Shown here piece by piece: positions 17,243 to 27,942 of a stretch of 34,181 bases of DNA. The DNA is from DATJPR01 sp035506295 (GTDB taxonomy: Bacteria; Bacteroidota; Ignavibacteria; UBA10030; UBA6906). The notes under the pieces were generated by a model. That model was not told where the DNA came from and searched no databases. It saw only the letters and a list, made by a program, of their open reading frames with translations. Both the position numbers and the translations under genes were made by a program. The stretch covers positions 1-34,181 of the forward strand of contig DATJPR010000161.1 in the NCBI GenBank assembly GCA_035506295.1, written 5' to 3'. Within the stretch, counting starts at the first letter, position 1, and each line of letters starts with the position of its first letter.

Positions 17243-17323
17243 CTCCGTCCAAGAAGACCTGAGCCGATCACCCCCAACCGCGCCCTCCCGCATTGTAGCG
17301 CGTGGTCGGCAATCGGAGTGCCT
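17209..17323 (-). ncRNA. Candidate small RNA between dnaX and its terminator
   Basis: On the minus strand a TATACT hexamer (17330-17335) with a loosely -35-like TTCGGA 18 bp upstream (17354-17359) would start a transcript near 17323. It would end at the strong terminator at 17209-17242, giving about 115 nt. The interval has no ribosome-binding site with a plausible frame. The sequence includes CAGGTC and GGGAGC fragments reminiscent of SRP RNA but lacks the GGAA tetraloop context, so it is not called as such. It may simply be the dnaX 3' UTR. Confidence 0.2.
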
Positions 17324-17382
17324 TCATTAAGTATACTGTGAGCCGCGCCGTTTTCCGAACCCCATGAAAAATAAATCGGCCG

Positions 17383-21443
<4,061 letters not shown>

Positions 21444-21471
21444 GTGTCCTTGATCGAAGTCCGAAAGACAG

Positions 21472-21494
21472 AAAAAGGTGTCTGAAGACACCTT
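21472..21494 (-). promoter_or_regulatory. Terminator-like hairpin in the lon 5' leader
   Basis: A perfect inverted repeat, AAGGTGTCT (21475-21483) and AGACACCTT (21486-21494), forms a 9-bp stem over 2 bases (or 8 bp over 4). On the minus strand the stem ends in a run of five U (plus-strand A run 21472-21476, partly in the stem). It lies between the lon promoter and the lon start codon, about 10 nt after the expected transcription start. It may be an attenuator, an mRNA-stabilising structure, an operator, or the terminator of the upstream anti-sigma transcript. It is neither CIRCE nor the HspR-type repeat. Confidence 0.7.
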
Positions 21495-21510
21495 GCGTTC
21501 TTGCCAGCAA

Positions 21511-21539
21511 AATATAGAAAGAGAAAGACGGTTTGTCAA
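21511..21539 (-). promoter_or_regulatory. Sigma-70-type promoter for lon-dnaX
   Basis: On the minus strand the perfect -35 hexamer TTGACA (21534-21539) is followed by a 17-bp spacer and the -10 hexamer TATATT (21511-21516). Transcription should begin near 21504, giving a leader of about 60 nt before the lon ATG at 21443. The match to the standard housekeeping consensus is nearly complete and differs from the TTTG/TAnnTTTG type of typical Bacteroidia. Confidence 0.8.
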
Positions 21540-21555
21540 GAAAGGAAAAGAACGC

Positions 21556-22416
21556 TCACCAGGCGGAGACCGTGCTTGCCGTGTCGTCGGTGCTGATCAT
21601 CACCGACTGCAGCTCGGAGCAGCGCATGTGCGCCACCGCGGTGCAGAGGATGGTGCCGCGGGTCCACAGGACGACGGCATCGCCGTCCTCTCGGGAGTCC
21701 GAGAACCATCCGGTGTGGAGAAGACCGTCGCGTGCCTTGAGGGGAAGAGAAAGTGTGTTGTTTCGCAGAACCGATTCGAGAGGAACCTGCGTCATGGTGA
21801 GCGCGGTGCCGCCGCGCCGGTAGAGAATCTGCGCGACCCTGACTCCCCGGAAGTCGTCGGTCCATCCCCCGATGAGCGTGAAATCGCGAAGCGTGGGAAC
21901 CTCCACTGCGCACTCGGCCTGCTGCGAGAGATAGCCCTGGACCTGCAGAGGATTGCTGGAGACGATTTGCGGCGAGATGACACCCGACTGGAGCGCGTGA
22001 TAGCTGAGGATCGAGCGCTCGACAAGGTTGCGCTCCCTGACCAGGGCCTCATCGGGTTTGCTGGTGTGAATGGTCACGAACAGCAGCACGGCAACCGCAG
22101 CTGCCGAGATCAACGCGGCAGGCTTGACTCCCGGGATGGCGCTGATGGATCGGGTGGTTTGCCACCACGGACGCCGTGAATGTTCCGCGTGGGAGAGTTC
22201 GTGGATGCCGTCAAGGATGTGCTTGCGGAGTTCGGGAGGAGCGGGAAGATGCGGGATCCTCTCCTGAATCCGCTTCTTGATCGCGTGTTCCATCTCGAAG
22301 TGCCTGCGGCACTCGGAGCATTCCTGCATGTGCTCATCGAAAGCGAGACGATCGACGCCTTCCAGGCGTCCGTCAACGGCGGGGGTGATGAGCGTTCGAA
22401 ATTGTTCGCAATTCAC
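21556..22416 (-). CDS. Anti-sigma factor with zinc-finger (zf-HC2/ZAS) domain
   Basis: A 286-residue membrane protein beginning with GTG at 22416 (no strong ribosome-binding site). The N terminus carries the zinc-binding anti-sigma motif: Cys3, His29, Cys33 and Cys36 in HMQECSECRR, the H-x3-C-x2-C pattern of ZAS domains that hold ECF sigma factors inactive. A basic region (about 78-92) precedes one transmembrane helix (AALISAAAVAVLLFVTI, about 102-120). The remaining 165 residues are periplasmic and beta-rich (DFTLIGGWTDDFRGVRVAQI, ALTMTQVPLESVL) and resemble the globular sensor halves of similar FCB proteins. No sigma factor gene lies upstream or downstream in the window, which is unusual because these are normally paired. 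An intramembrane protease such as RseP is the kind of enzyme that would release its target. Confidence 0.8.
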   Translation of the reverse strand: MNCEQFRTLITPAVDGRLEGVDRLAFDEHMQECSECRRHFEMEHAIKKRIQERIPHLPAPPELRKHILDGIHELSHAEHSRRPWWQTTRSISAIPGVKPAALISAAAVAVLLFVTIHTSKPDEALVRERNLVERSILSYHALQSGVISPQIVSSNPLQVQGYLSQQAECAVEVPTLRDFTLIGGWTDDFRGVRVAQILYRRGGTALTMTQVPLESVLRNNTLSLPLKARDGLLHTGWFSDSREDGDAVVLWTRGTILCTAVAHMRCSELQSVMISTDDTASTVSAW

Positions 22417-22658
22417 GGAGCATCCGAAAACGAAAACTCCTCAAATGGATGCCGGACGATGTCGCCTGCGGTTCCGATCCATACGATCGAAAGCCCTACC
22501 CGGACCAGAGAGGAGCAAGAACGGTATAACCTACATCTTTGTGCGGGATCGTGCAAGACCTCGAATCGTTACCGCACTCTCCCTATGCATTCACTCTAAC
22601 ATGCCCGTGAGTGCATTGGTTCCTCATGACGTGCGTTCCAGACGTGATGAATTTTTCC

Positions 22659-23486
22659 TCAGCGTCGTCGCACGAGACGCACCAGGTAGGCGCCAAGGAG
22701 GATGACCGACGCCACTCCGACGATTGTTGGAGACGCCGGGAAATCCCAGAGAAACGCAAAGAAGAGACCGATGGGCGGCGAGATGAGACCGATCAGGACG
22801 GAAACGGCGAAAATCGTGCGCACGCGCTTCGCGAGCAACGACGCCGCGACAGGTGGGACGACAAGAAAACCGAAGACGAAGAGATCGCCGACCATGTGCG
22901 TGGCAAAAGCGATAATCATGCCGGCGTTCAGATAGAAGATCAAATTCCACATGCCCGCGTTGTACCCCTGAGTCCTCGCCGTTTCCGCGTCGAAGTTGAT
23001 GAAGGTGAACTCCTTGGCGAACAACCCGTGAAGCAACATCGCAACGACGAACGCTCCCGCCATGAGCCAGAACAGGTCCGGTGTGACAAAGAGAATGTCG
23101 CCGCGCAGGAGACTCTCCACTTCCGCCGCCTCGACCTTGGGAGCCTTCTGCATGATCAGTATGCGGGCGGCAATGGCGATCACAAACACCACGCCGAGGA
23201 TGGCATCGCGGGGGACGTCTTTCCCGGTCAACAACTGCGAGAGGATGACGACCGCGAAGAGGGTCACCACAAGAGAACCCACCGTGTGCGGAAGGGCGAA
23301 GAACGGAAGAAAGGTCGCCGTGAGCCCGAGGACGGACACCTGCGTCAGGACCGCCCCGAAGAACACGACGCGACGCGCGACAATGAAGACACCCAGGAAC
23401 GCGGCAGCGACGCCGACGAGCATGCTGCCGTACAGCGCATATGGAAATTCGTTGACAATGGTGCTGACGATATCACCTGGAGACAT
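22659..23486 (-). CDS. znuB: Zinc/manganese ABC transporter permease, ZnuB-like
   Basis: An inner-membrane permease of the ABC-3 family, 275 aa from ATG 23486, which has AGGGGGA a few bases upstream. The frame is open to 23558, but that start lies inside znuC without a ribosome-binding site. Eight or so hydrophobic helices are visible (for example YALYGSMLVGVAAAFLGVFI, IAFATHMVGDLFVFGFLVVP). Family signatures include FIVARRVVFFGAVLTQVSVLG near the N terminus, quoted only in part in the family pattern 'RR..f.g..lsH.s..G', and VVPPVAASLLAK. The coding region overlaps the end of znuC by 14 bp, a sign of coupled translation. Together with ZnuC and ZnuA it forms a complete metal importer. Confidence 0.88.
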   Translation of the reverse strand: MSPGDIVSTIVNEFPYALYGSMLVGVAAAFLGVFIVARRVVFFGAVLTQVSVLGLTATFLPFFALPHTVGSLVVTLFAVVILSQLLTGKDVPRDAILGVVFVIAIAARILIMQKAPKVEAAEVESLLRGDILFVTPDLFWLMAGAFVVAMLLHGLFAKEFTFINFDAETARTQGYNAGMWNLIFYLNAGMIIAFATHMVGDLFVFGFLVVPPVAASLLAKRVRTIFAVSVLIGLISPPIGLFFAFLWDFPASPTIVGVASVILLGAYLVRLVRRR

Positions 23487-24243
23487 TGGTTCCCCCTGCA
23501 AGAATGATCGTTCTCCCCTGGATGGTCTCAACACCCACGGGGAGACCGTAGAGATCACTCAGGTTCCTCCCGGTCAGCACTTCACGCACCGTCCCGACCT
23601 GGAAAAACGACTGCTCGACGATTGCGATACGGCTTGCATGGTTGGCGACATCGTCGAGCAAATGACTGACGATGATCACCGTCAAGCCGTCCTGATCATG
23701 TAGTCTTCGCGTCAGATCAAGGATGGAATAGCGCGAAGGGAGATCCATGCCGTTGGTGGGCTCGTCGAGGACGAGGACCGTCGGATCGCCGGCGAGTGCG
23801 CGTGCGATGAGTACGCGCTGTTTCTGTCCGCCGGACAGGTCCTTGAAAATGTGCCCCGCAAGATCCCCCAAGCCAACGTGATCCAGCGACTTCGCCACCG
23901 CTGACCGGTCGGTCGCCGATGGGTGGCGGAACATCCCGAGCGTGCGATACCGTCCCATCATGACCACTTCGTCAACCGTGTACGGAAGCACGTCGTCGAT
24001 CGTATCGCGCTGCGGCACATACCCGATGCGCAGCGGCTCGCCGGTCCTGCTCTGGAACTGCACCCTTCCGGCGAGCGGTTTCAGCACGCCGAGAATCGCG
24101 CGGAGAATCGTCGTCTTCCCCGCACCGTTCGGCCCAACGATGCCAAAGTAGTCGCCTTCCTCAATGGTGAAGGTGAGATCCCGGAGGATGACCTTCGAAC
24201 CGTAGCCGAGGGTGGTGTTTTCGAAAATGATGTAGGGAGTCAT
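23473..24243 (-). CDS. znuC: Zinc/manganese ABC transporter ATP-binding protein, ZnuC-like
   Basis: A 256-residue ABC ATPase powering the importer. Motifs in order: Walker A GPNGAGKTT (about 37-45), Q-loop in IGYVPQRDTIDD, signature LSGGQKQRV, Walker B VLVLDEPTNGMD and the switch histidine in VIIVSHLLDD. It has the compact length of metal-type (ZnuC/MntB) ATPases and no extra domain. It lies 64 bp after znuA and overlaps znuB by 14 bp. Immediately before the ATG a three-codon frame (ATG TCC CTA TGA) overlaps the start codon by ATGA, which could be a mini-leader or chance. Substrate is inferred from ZnuA, not from this protein. Confidence 0.9.
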   Translation of the reverse strand: MTPYIIFENTTLGYGSKVILRDLTFTIEEGDYFGIVGPNGAGKTTILRAILGVLKPLAGRVQFQSRTGEPLRIGYVPQRDTIDDVLPYTVDEVVMMGRYRTLGMFRHPSATDRSAVAKSLDHVGLGDLAGHIFKDLSGGQKQRVLIARALAGDPTVLVLDEPTNGMDLPSRYSILDLTRRLHDQDGLTVIIVSHLLDDVANHASRIAIVEQSFFQVGTVREVLTGRNLSDLYGLPVGVETIQGRTIILAGGTNVSR

Positions 24244-24307
24244 AGGGACATGGTTCCATCAAAGGTGTTATGGACATTCTGCCGTCAGCGAGACGGTGCG
24301 ATCATGG

Positions 24308-25180
24308 TCACCGCAATGCATTGGCCAGCGTCGTCACATCATAGTCGATGAGGCCGATGTAGTCCTTCGCCTGATCGCCGCTCGACGTCGGGAGGACAAC
24401 CACTTTCGCCCCGGTCACGCGGGCGATCTGGTTCGGTGCGTCAAGGTCATAGAATGGCTCGACCACGATCACTTTGACTCCCGCCTTGCGGACGAGGTCG
24501 ATCAGCTCTGCAGTGTGCGACGGACTGGGGGCGATTCCGGGCTTCGGTTCAACTTCCCCCACCACATTCAGGCCGAGCCAGTTGGCGAAATAGCTCCAGC
24601 TCTTGTGGAACGTGACAATCTTTGTCCCGGCAAACGGCTTCATTGTCGCCTGCCACCCGGCAATTCTGGCGTCCAGCGTCTTCAGATAGGCATCGGCATT
24701 TGCCCGAAACGTCTTCGCGTCGGCCGGGGAGACCTTCGACAGCGCATCCGTGACCTCGTCCGCAAGCACGTGCATGTTCCTCGGGTCCAACCAGTAGTGC
24801 GGATTGCCGAAGCGGTGCACGTCGCCCTGACTCGCGTCCACCCGCTCGGGCACTTCGAGCTTGGAGATGTCGCGCGAAAGATCCACCACGTCGATCTTAT
24901 CGTTGCGCGAACCGTCGATGATCTGCGGCGCCCATTGATCAAGTTCCATCCCGACACTCAGGTAGATATCCGCCGATTTGAGCTTCATCATGTAACTGGG
25001 TTTCACTTCGATGAAGTGCGGATTCTGATCCGCGCGGACGATGTAGTCGACACTGACTTTGTCTCCGCCGATCTGATGAACAAGATCCGCGAAGTCTGGC
25101 AGGGCTGCGACCACCTTGATGTTGGCCTTCGCGCTGAAGGCCCCGAAAACGAGGAACAGGAGAAGCGTGAGTTTGTTCAT
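24308..25180 (-). CDS. znuA: Zinc-type ABC transporter substrate-binding protein, ZnuA-like
   Basis: A periplasmic cluster A-I metal-binding protein, 290 aa. Two ATGs six bases apart are in frame (25186, 25180); GAGGA sits 7 nt before 25180 but abuts 25186, so 25180 is chosen. The signal peptide is MNKLTLLLFLVFGAFSAKA. Metal ligands follow the family: His55 (ADQNPHFIE), His128 (GNPHYWLDP) and His192 (TFHKSWSYF). The third ligand is His, where manganese-type proteins have Glu, so zinc is the likely substrate. The usual fourth acidic ligand position (LPTSSGDQAKDY) is not clearly conserved. The long His/Asp-rich loop of E. coli ZnuA is missing; there is only GDVHRFGNPH. It lies 42 bp after the outer-membrane channel gene. 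Confidence 0.88.
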   Translation of the reverse strand: MNKLTLLLFLVFGAFSAKANIKVVAALPDFADLVHQIGGDKVSVDYIVRADQNPHFIEVKPSYMMKLKSADIYLSVGMELDQWAPQIIDGSRNDKIDVVDLSRDISKLEVPERVDASQGDVHRFGNPHYWLDPRNMHVLADEVTDALSKVSPADAKTFRANADAYLKTLDARIAGWQATMKPFAGTKIVTFHKSWSYFANWLGLNVVGEVEPKPGIAPSPSHTAELIDLVRKAGVKVIVVEPFYDLDAPNQIARVTGAKVVVLPTSSGDQAKDYIGLIDYDVTTLANALR

Positions 25181-25222
25181 AATCATTTCCTCAATGCAAG
25201 TTCGTGCAAGATTGTGGATCCA

Positions 25223-26362
25223 TCAGAATGGATGGGCCTTGTGCGGGCCAAGCGAGAAGATGAGCTGCAACCCAAGGTAGTTGACGTCCTGTGAACTTGC
25301 GACCGTCTCGGTTGTGGTGTGCTGATACTCGAACCGGAGGCCGAGCGTTTCTTCGACAGGGTAGTACCCGCAGAAAATCGAAACCCCTTTTGCACGATCG
25401 CTGTTGCTGTACGGCGTCTCCGACCAGTCGTACCGCGCACCGATACTATACAGCTTGAAGAACTGGTAGTCGGCGTAGACGTACATGCCGCCTGTCTGGA
25501 TCGCGCGCCGTTCCGGGTGCCCGAGCGCGTCGAGGAACTGCACCCCCTGCGCATCCTGCGCCGCGTGCCGCGTGTTGAACAGGTACTCACCCTGGACGAC
25601 GAGAGACGTGTACGAGCTGTGCCGCCATTTGAACTTGAAGTCCCCGTTGAAATACCAGAACCGTTCACGGTTGTATGGATCGTGGATCCCGGTGTACGTG
25701 CTCAGGCCGGTCTCGAGGTCGGATTCATCACTGAGCGTGAAGAAGGCCATCAAGCGGGACGATGTTGCGTAGTAGGGTTTCGCCCCTGTCGTATCGCTCA
25801 TCCCTGCCACTGCACTCACAGAGTTGCCGCGCAAGAGATCGACGGTGAGCTTCGAGTAGACATCGCCGGTGGGAAGCAGGATGCTCGCGGAGATTCCGAG
25901 ATCGTTCAACCCCTCGGTGCCGAGAAATCTCTCCTGCGAAAGCGGCTGCGTGATGAACGGATAGGCGTGCGGGTGGACCATGTTCAGCTTGCCGTATTCC
26001 ACCCTGTATTTGCCCACCCTGACGTTCAGATCCAGCGGCAGTCCCCGCAAAATTGTCGCGTAGAGCTCTTCAATCCCGAGCTTGCTGTTTTCAATGTCGG
26101 GTCCGGGTATCGTGAGAATCACGTCACCACGGGCGAACGGGTTGAGGTACGATTGAATCGCCAGCTCAAGTTCTTCGAACTGAAAATCGGGGCGCGAAAA
26201 CTCCCGCACACCCTCCGAGAGTTTCTCCCCGTCGTTCGTGTCCATCTTGAACCGGGGAATCACGCTGATCTGCGGGTTTATTGTCGTCTGAGCTTGTACT
26301 GTCGTCGCCACTCCTGCCACCATGACGAGCAACCATGTGCAGGCCGCTCTTTGTCTGTTCAT
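25223..26362 (-). CDS. Outer-membrane channel linked to the zinc importer
   Basis: A 379-residue protein from ATG 26362 (AGGAGGG directly upstream); an ATG at 26383 precedes the ribosome-binding site. A signal peptide ends in TTVQA-Q. The mature sequence is a series of amphipathic strands: FQFEELELAIQSYLNPFARG, LNVRVGKYRVEYGKLN, SSYTSLVVQGEYLFNTR, YVYADYQFFKLYSIGARYDW and a final NYLGLQLIFSLG, like 16-stranded OprO/OprP-type porins. The segment VHPHAYPFITQPLSQERF, with two His, is typical of a Zn-associated FCB porin group I recall as uncharacterised. It is directly upstream of znuA in the same direction, suggesting it brings zinc across the outer membrane; this is inferred from position only. 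Confidence 0.75.
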   Translation of the reverse strand: MNRQRAACTWLLVMVAGVATTVQAQTTINPQISVIPRFKMDTNDGEKLSEGVREFSRPDFQFEELELAIQSYLNPFARGDVILTIPGPDIENSKLGIEELYATILRGLPLDLNVRVGKYRVEYGKLNMVHPHAYPFITQPLSQERFLGTEGLNDLGISASILLPTGDVYSKLTVDLLRGNSVSAVAGMSDTTGAKPYYATSSRLMAFFTLSDESDLETGLSTYTGIHDPYNRERFWYFNGDFKFKWRHSSYTSLVVQGEYLFNTRHAAQDAQGVQFLDALGHPERRAIQTGGMYVYADYQFFKLYSIGARYDWSETPYSNSDRAKGVSIFCGYYPVEETLGLRFEYQHTTTETVASSQDVNYLGLQLIFSLGPHKAHPF

Positions 26363-26485
26363 ATTCCCTCCTGGACGCATCATCCCGACAAGGCCTTTGA
26401 TAAAACCATGAAGGCTTCCCCGGATGATTATGAGAAACGCGGAAATTGTGTCGCCTCCCTGATTTCGGGAGACATCTCAGTTCGA

Positions 26486-26833
26486 TCAGGAGAAAACAGG
26501 AGGCCCGCGCTTTGCGGGGTGAAGTTGGGCAGGGGCAGTGAGGGCAAGAGAAGGAAAGATCGGAGCAATGGGGAATGAAGATTCCAGTTTCGCAGTATCG
26601 GGACTCGAGGAGACAGGTACCGCAATTCTTGCCGCCGACGTGACGCACGCCAGACATTCATGCCTGCCGTCGGCATGAAGATATCCGCGCGCCGCTCCGG
26701 TATCACATTGGCTGTACGTCGAGTGCGGAGACGAACGGCCGCCGAACCCATCGGTGTGCATGATCTCGAGGAGCGGGCCCACCACGAGATAGGCAATGAG
26801 GACGAGGGTTGATGTTGTTCGGCGGATTATCAT
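26486..26833 (-). CDS. Small Cys/His-rich exported protein, DUF2946-like
   Basis: A 115-residue protein from ATG 26833 (MIIRRTTSTLVLIAYLVVG); an ATG at 26866 would add 11 residues before the hydrophobic segment. A basic N terminus and one hydrophobic helix (about 8-24) act as signal or anchor. The outside part holds candidate metal ligands: His26, Cys43, His53, His58, Cys60 and Cys63 in ADGRHECLACV. This layout (short, one N-terminal helix, HxCxxC) resembles DUF2946-type proteins found beside metal transporters; the resemblance is by eye only. It lies 123 bp upstream of the channel gene in the same direction, so it is probably the first gene of the zinc operon. The C-terminal tail is Pro/Ala-rich. 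Confidence 0.55.
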   Translation of the reverse strand: MIIRRTTSTLVLIAYLVVGPLLEIMHTDGFGGRSSPHSTYSQCDTGAARGYLHADGRHECLACVTSAARIAVPVSSSPDTAKLESSFPIAPIFPSLALTAPAQLHPAKRGPPVFS

Positions 26834-26972
26834 GATCGACGGGGTGAATTTACCACTGAACAACACGGTAATGAACGGTGGACGTTCCCAAATTCGGGGT
26901 TTTCTGTAACGAAATCAATGATGTTGGAATACAGGAGCTTCATGGATAGAAACTTAACTGAGGCAACGTTAC

Positions 26973-27001
26973 TTGAGTCCATCGGCAAATCGTTATATTT
27001 T
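26973..27001 (+). promoter_or_regulatory. Possible sigma-70-type promoter for nfo
   Basis: TTGAGT (26973-26978) is followed by 17 bp and TATTTT (26996-27001). This would start transcription near 27008, about 70 nt before the nfo start at 27079. The hexamers are imperfect, so the call rests on spacing and position. Confidence 0.35.
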
Positions 27002-27078
27002 GTGCACTCCAGGAGCCACGCTTCGGTTTCGCTCGGGCGGATTGATCATCCTGTATGGTACATCTTAAGGAGCCGACT

Positions 27079-27942
27079 TTGCCATCAGACCCCAGACCGC
27101 TTCTCGGTACTCATGTTTCAGTCGCCGGCGGGCTTGCGAACGCTTTCGAGCGTGCGATGGGAGCCGGATGCGCGACCATGCAGATCTTTGTCAAGAACGC
27201 CAACCGCTGGTCGGTGAAAGCGCTGGCGGACGACGAGGTTCTTCGCTACCGGACGGCGGCTGAGGCGTCAACGGTGCGTCCTGTCATCGCCCACGCCGCG
27301 TATCTCATCAACCTCTGTGCAACGAATCCGTCGATTCTCAAGAAGTCCCGTGCCGCGTTCGAAGATGAGCTTCGTCGATGCGAACAGCTGGGTGTTCGTG
27401 CCCTCGTCGTTCACCCCGGCGCTCATCTGGGTGCAGGCGAAGATGCGGGCCTCCGCCTGATCGCAGAGTCGCTCAACGCGATTCATGAGCGGACGCGCGA
27501 TTTCAAGGTTCTGACCACCATCGAGACCACGGCCGGACAGGGCACGACGGTCGGCTACCGTTTTGAGCATCTACGAGAAATCATCGACCACGTCGAGGAC
27601 AGGAATCGCATGGCGGTGTGCATGGATACCTGTCACCTGTTTGCGGCGGGATATCCGATCCACACACCGGAAGGTTGGAACGAGGTTGTGCGATCGTTCG
27701 ATGAGATCGTCGGTCTCTCACGCCTCGCCGTGGTACACACCAACGATTCGAAAAAGCCCTTCGGCTCCCGTCTCGACCGGCATGAGCACATCGGCAAAGG
27801 GATGATTGGCCTGGAAGGATTTCGCATGCTCATGAACGATCCCCGCTTCTTCTCCATCCCCAAAATTCTGGAGACGGAGAAGAGCGAGGACATGCATGAG
27901 GATGTGGAGAACTTCGAGCGGCTGCGATCCCTGCTATTGTAG
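27079..27942 (+). CDS. nfo: Deoxyribonuclease IV (AP endonuclease IV)
   Basis: A metal-dependent AP endonuclease that cuts 5' to abasic sites in base-excision repair; 287 aa, close to the 285 of E. coli Nfo. The start is TTG at 27079: TAAGGAG (27066-27072) lies 6 nt before it, and the product begins MPSDPRPLLGTHVSVAGGL as in the family. An ATG at 27055 lies upstream of that ribosome-binding site. Metal and active-site signatures are present: GTHVSVAGG, IAHAAYLINL, VVHPGAHLGAG, IETTAGQGTTVGYRFEHL, VCMDTCHLFAAGY, VVHTNDSKKPFGSRLDRHEHI, KGMIG and ILETEK, giving the tri-zinc His/Glu/Asp set. Its 3' end overlaps the convergent S9 peptidase by 9 bp. Confidence 0.94.
   Translation: MPSDPRPLLGTHVSVAGGLANAFERAMGAGCATMQIFVKNANRWSVKALADDEVLRYRTAAEASTVRPVIAHAAYLINLCATNPSILKKSRAAFEDELRRCEQLGVRALVVHPGAHLGAGEDAGLRLIAESLNAIHERTRDFKVLTTIETTAGQGTTVGYRFEHLREIIDHVEDRNRMAVCMDTCHLFAAGYPIHTPEGWNEVVRSFDEIVGLSRLAVVHTNDSKKPFGSRLDRHEHIGKGMIGLEGFRMLMNDPRFFSIPKILETEKSEDMHEDVENFERLRSLLL

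Larger units (their letters stand above)
16776..17382. other. Gene-free interval of about 600 bp between PorV-like gene and dnaX
   Basis: This is the longest stretch without a convincing gene. From left to right it holds: an inverted repeat with arms at 16795-16807 and 16900-16912; a hairpin at 16808-16831; a hairpin at 16912-16931; the eight-unit 13-bp tandem array at 17029-17127; a strong minus-strand intrinsic terminator at 17209-17242; and a TATACT element (minus, 17330-17335) just below the dnaX stop. Short open frames through the array exist on the minus strand only because three 13-bp units equal 13 codons; they have no ribosome-binding sites and are not called. Confidence 0.6.

Noticed and set aside
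17209..17323. Bacterial small SRP RNA on the minus strand beside dnaX
   Set aside because: CAGGTC and GGGAGC fragments occur, but the conserved GGAA tetraloop and its flanks are not there and the distance between fragments is twice that expected.
26834..27078. Zur-box palindrome upstream of the zinc operon
   Set aside because: Only a weak imperfect inverted repeat was seen around 26840-26880; it does not match known Zur motifs well enough to annotate.
26918..27217. 99-codon open frame overlapping the nfo start
   Set aside because: It is out of frame with nfo, runs through the likely nfo promoter and has no family resemblance.
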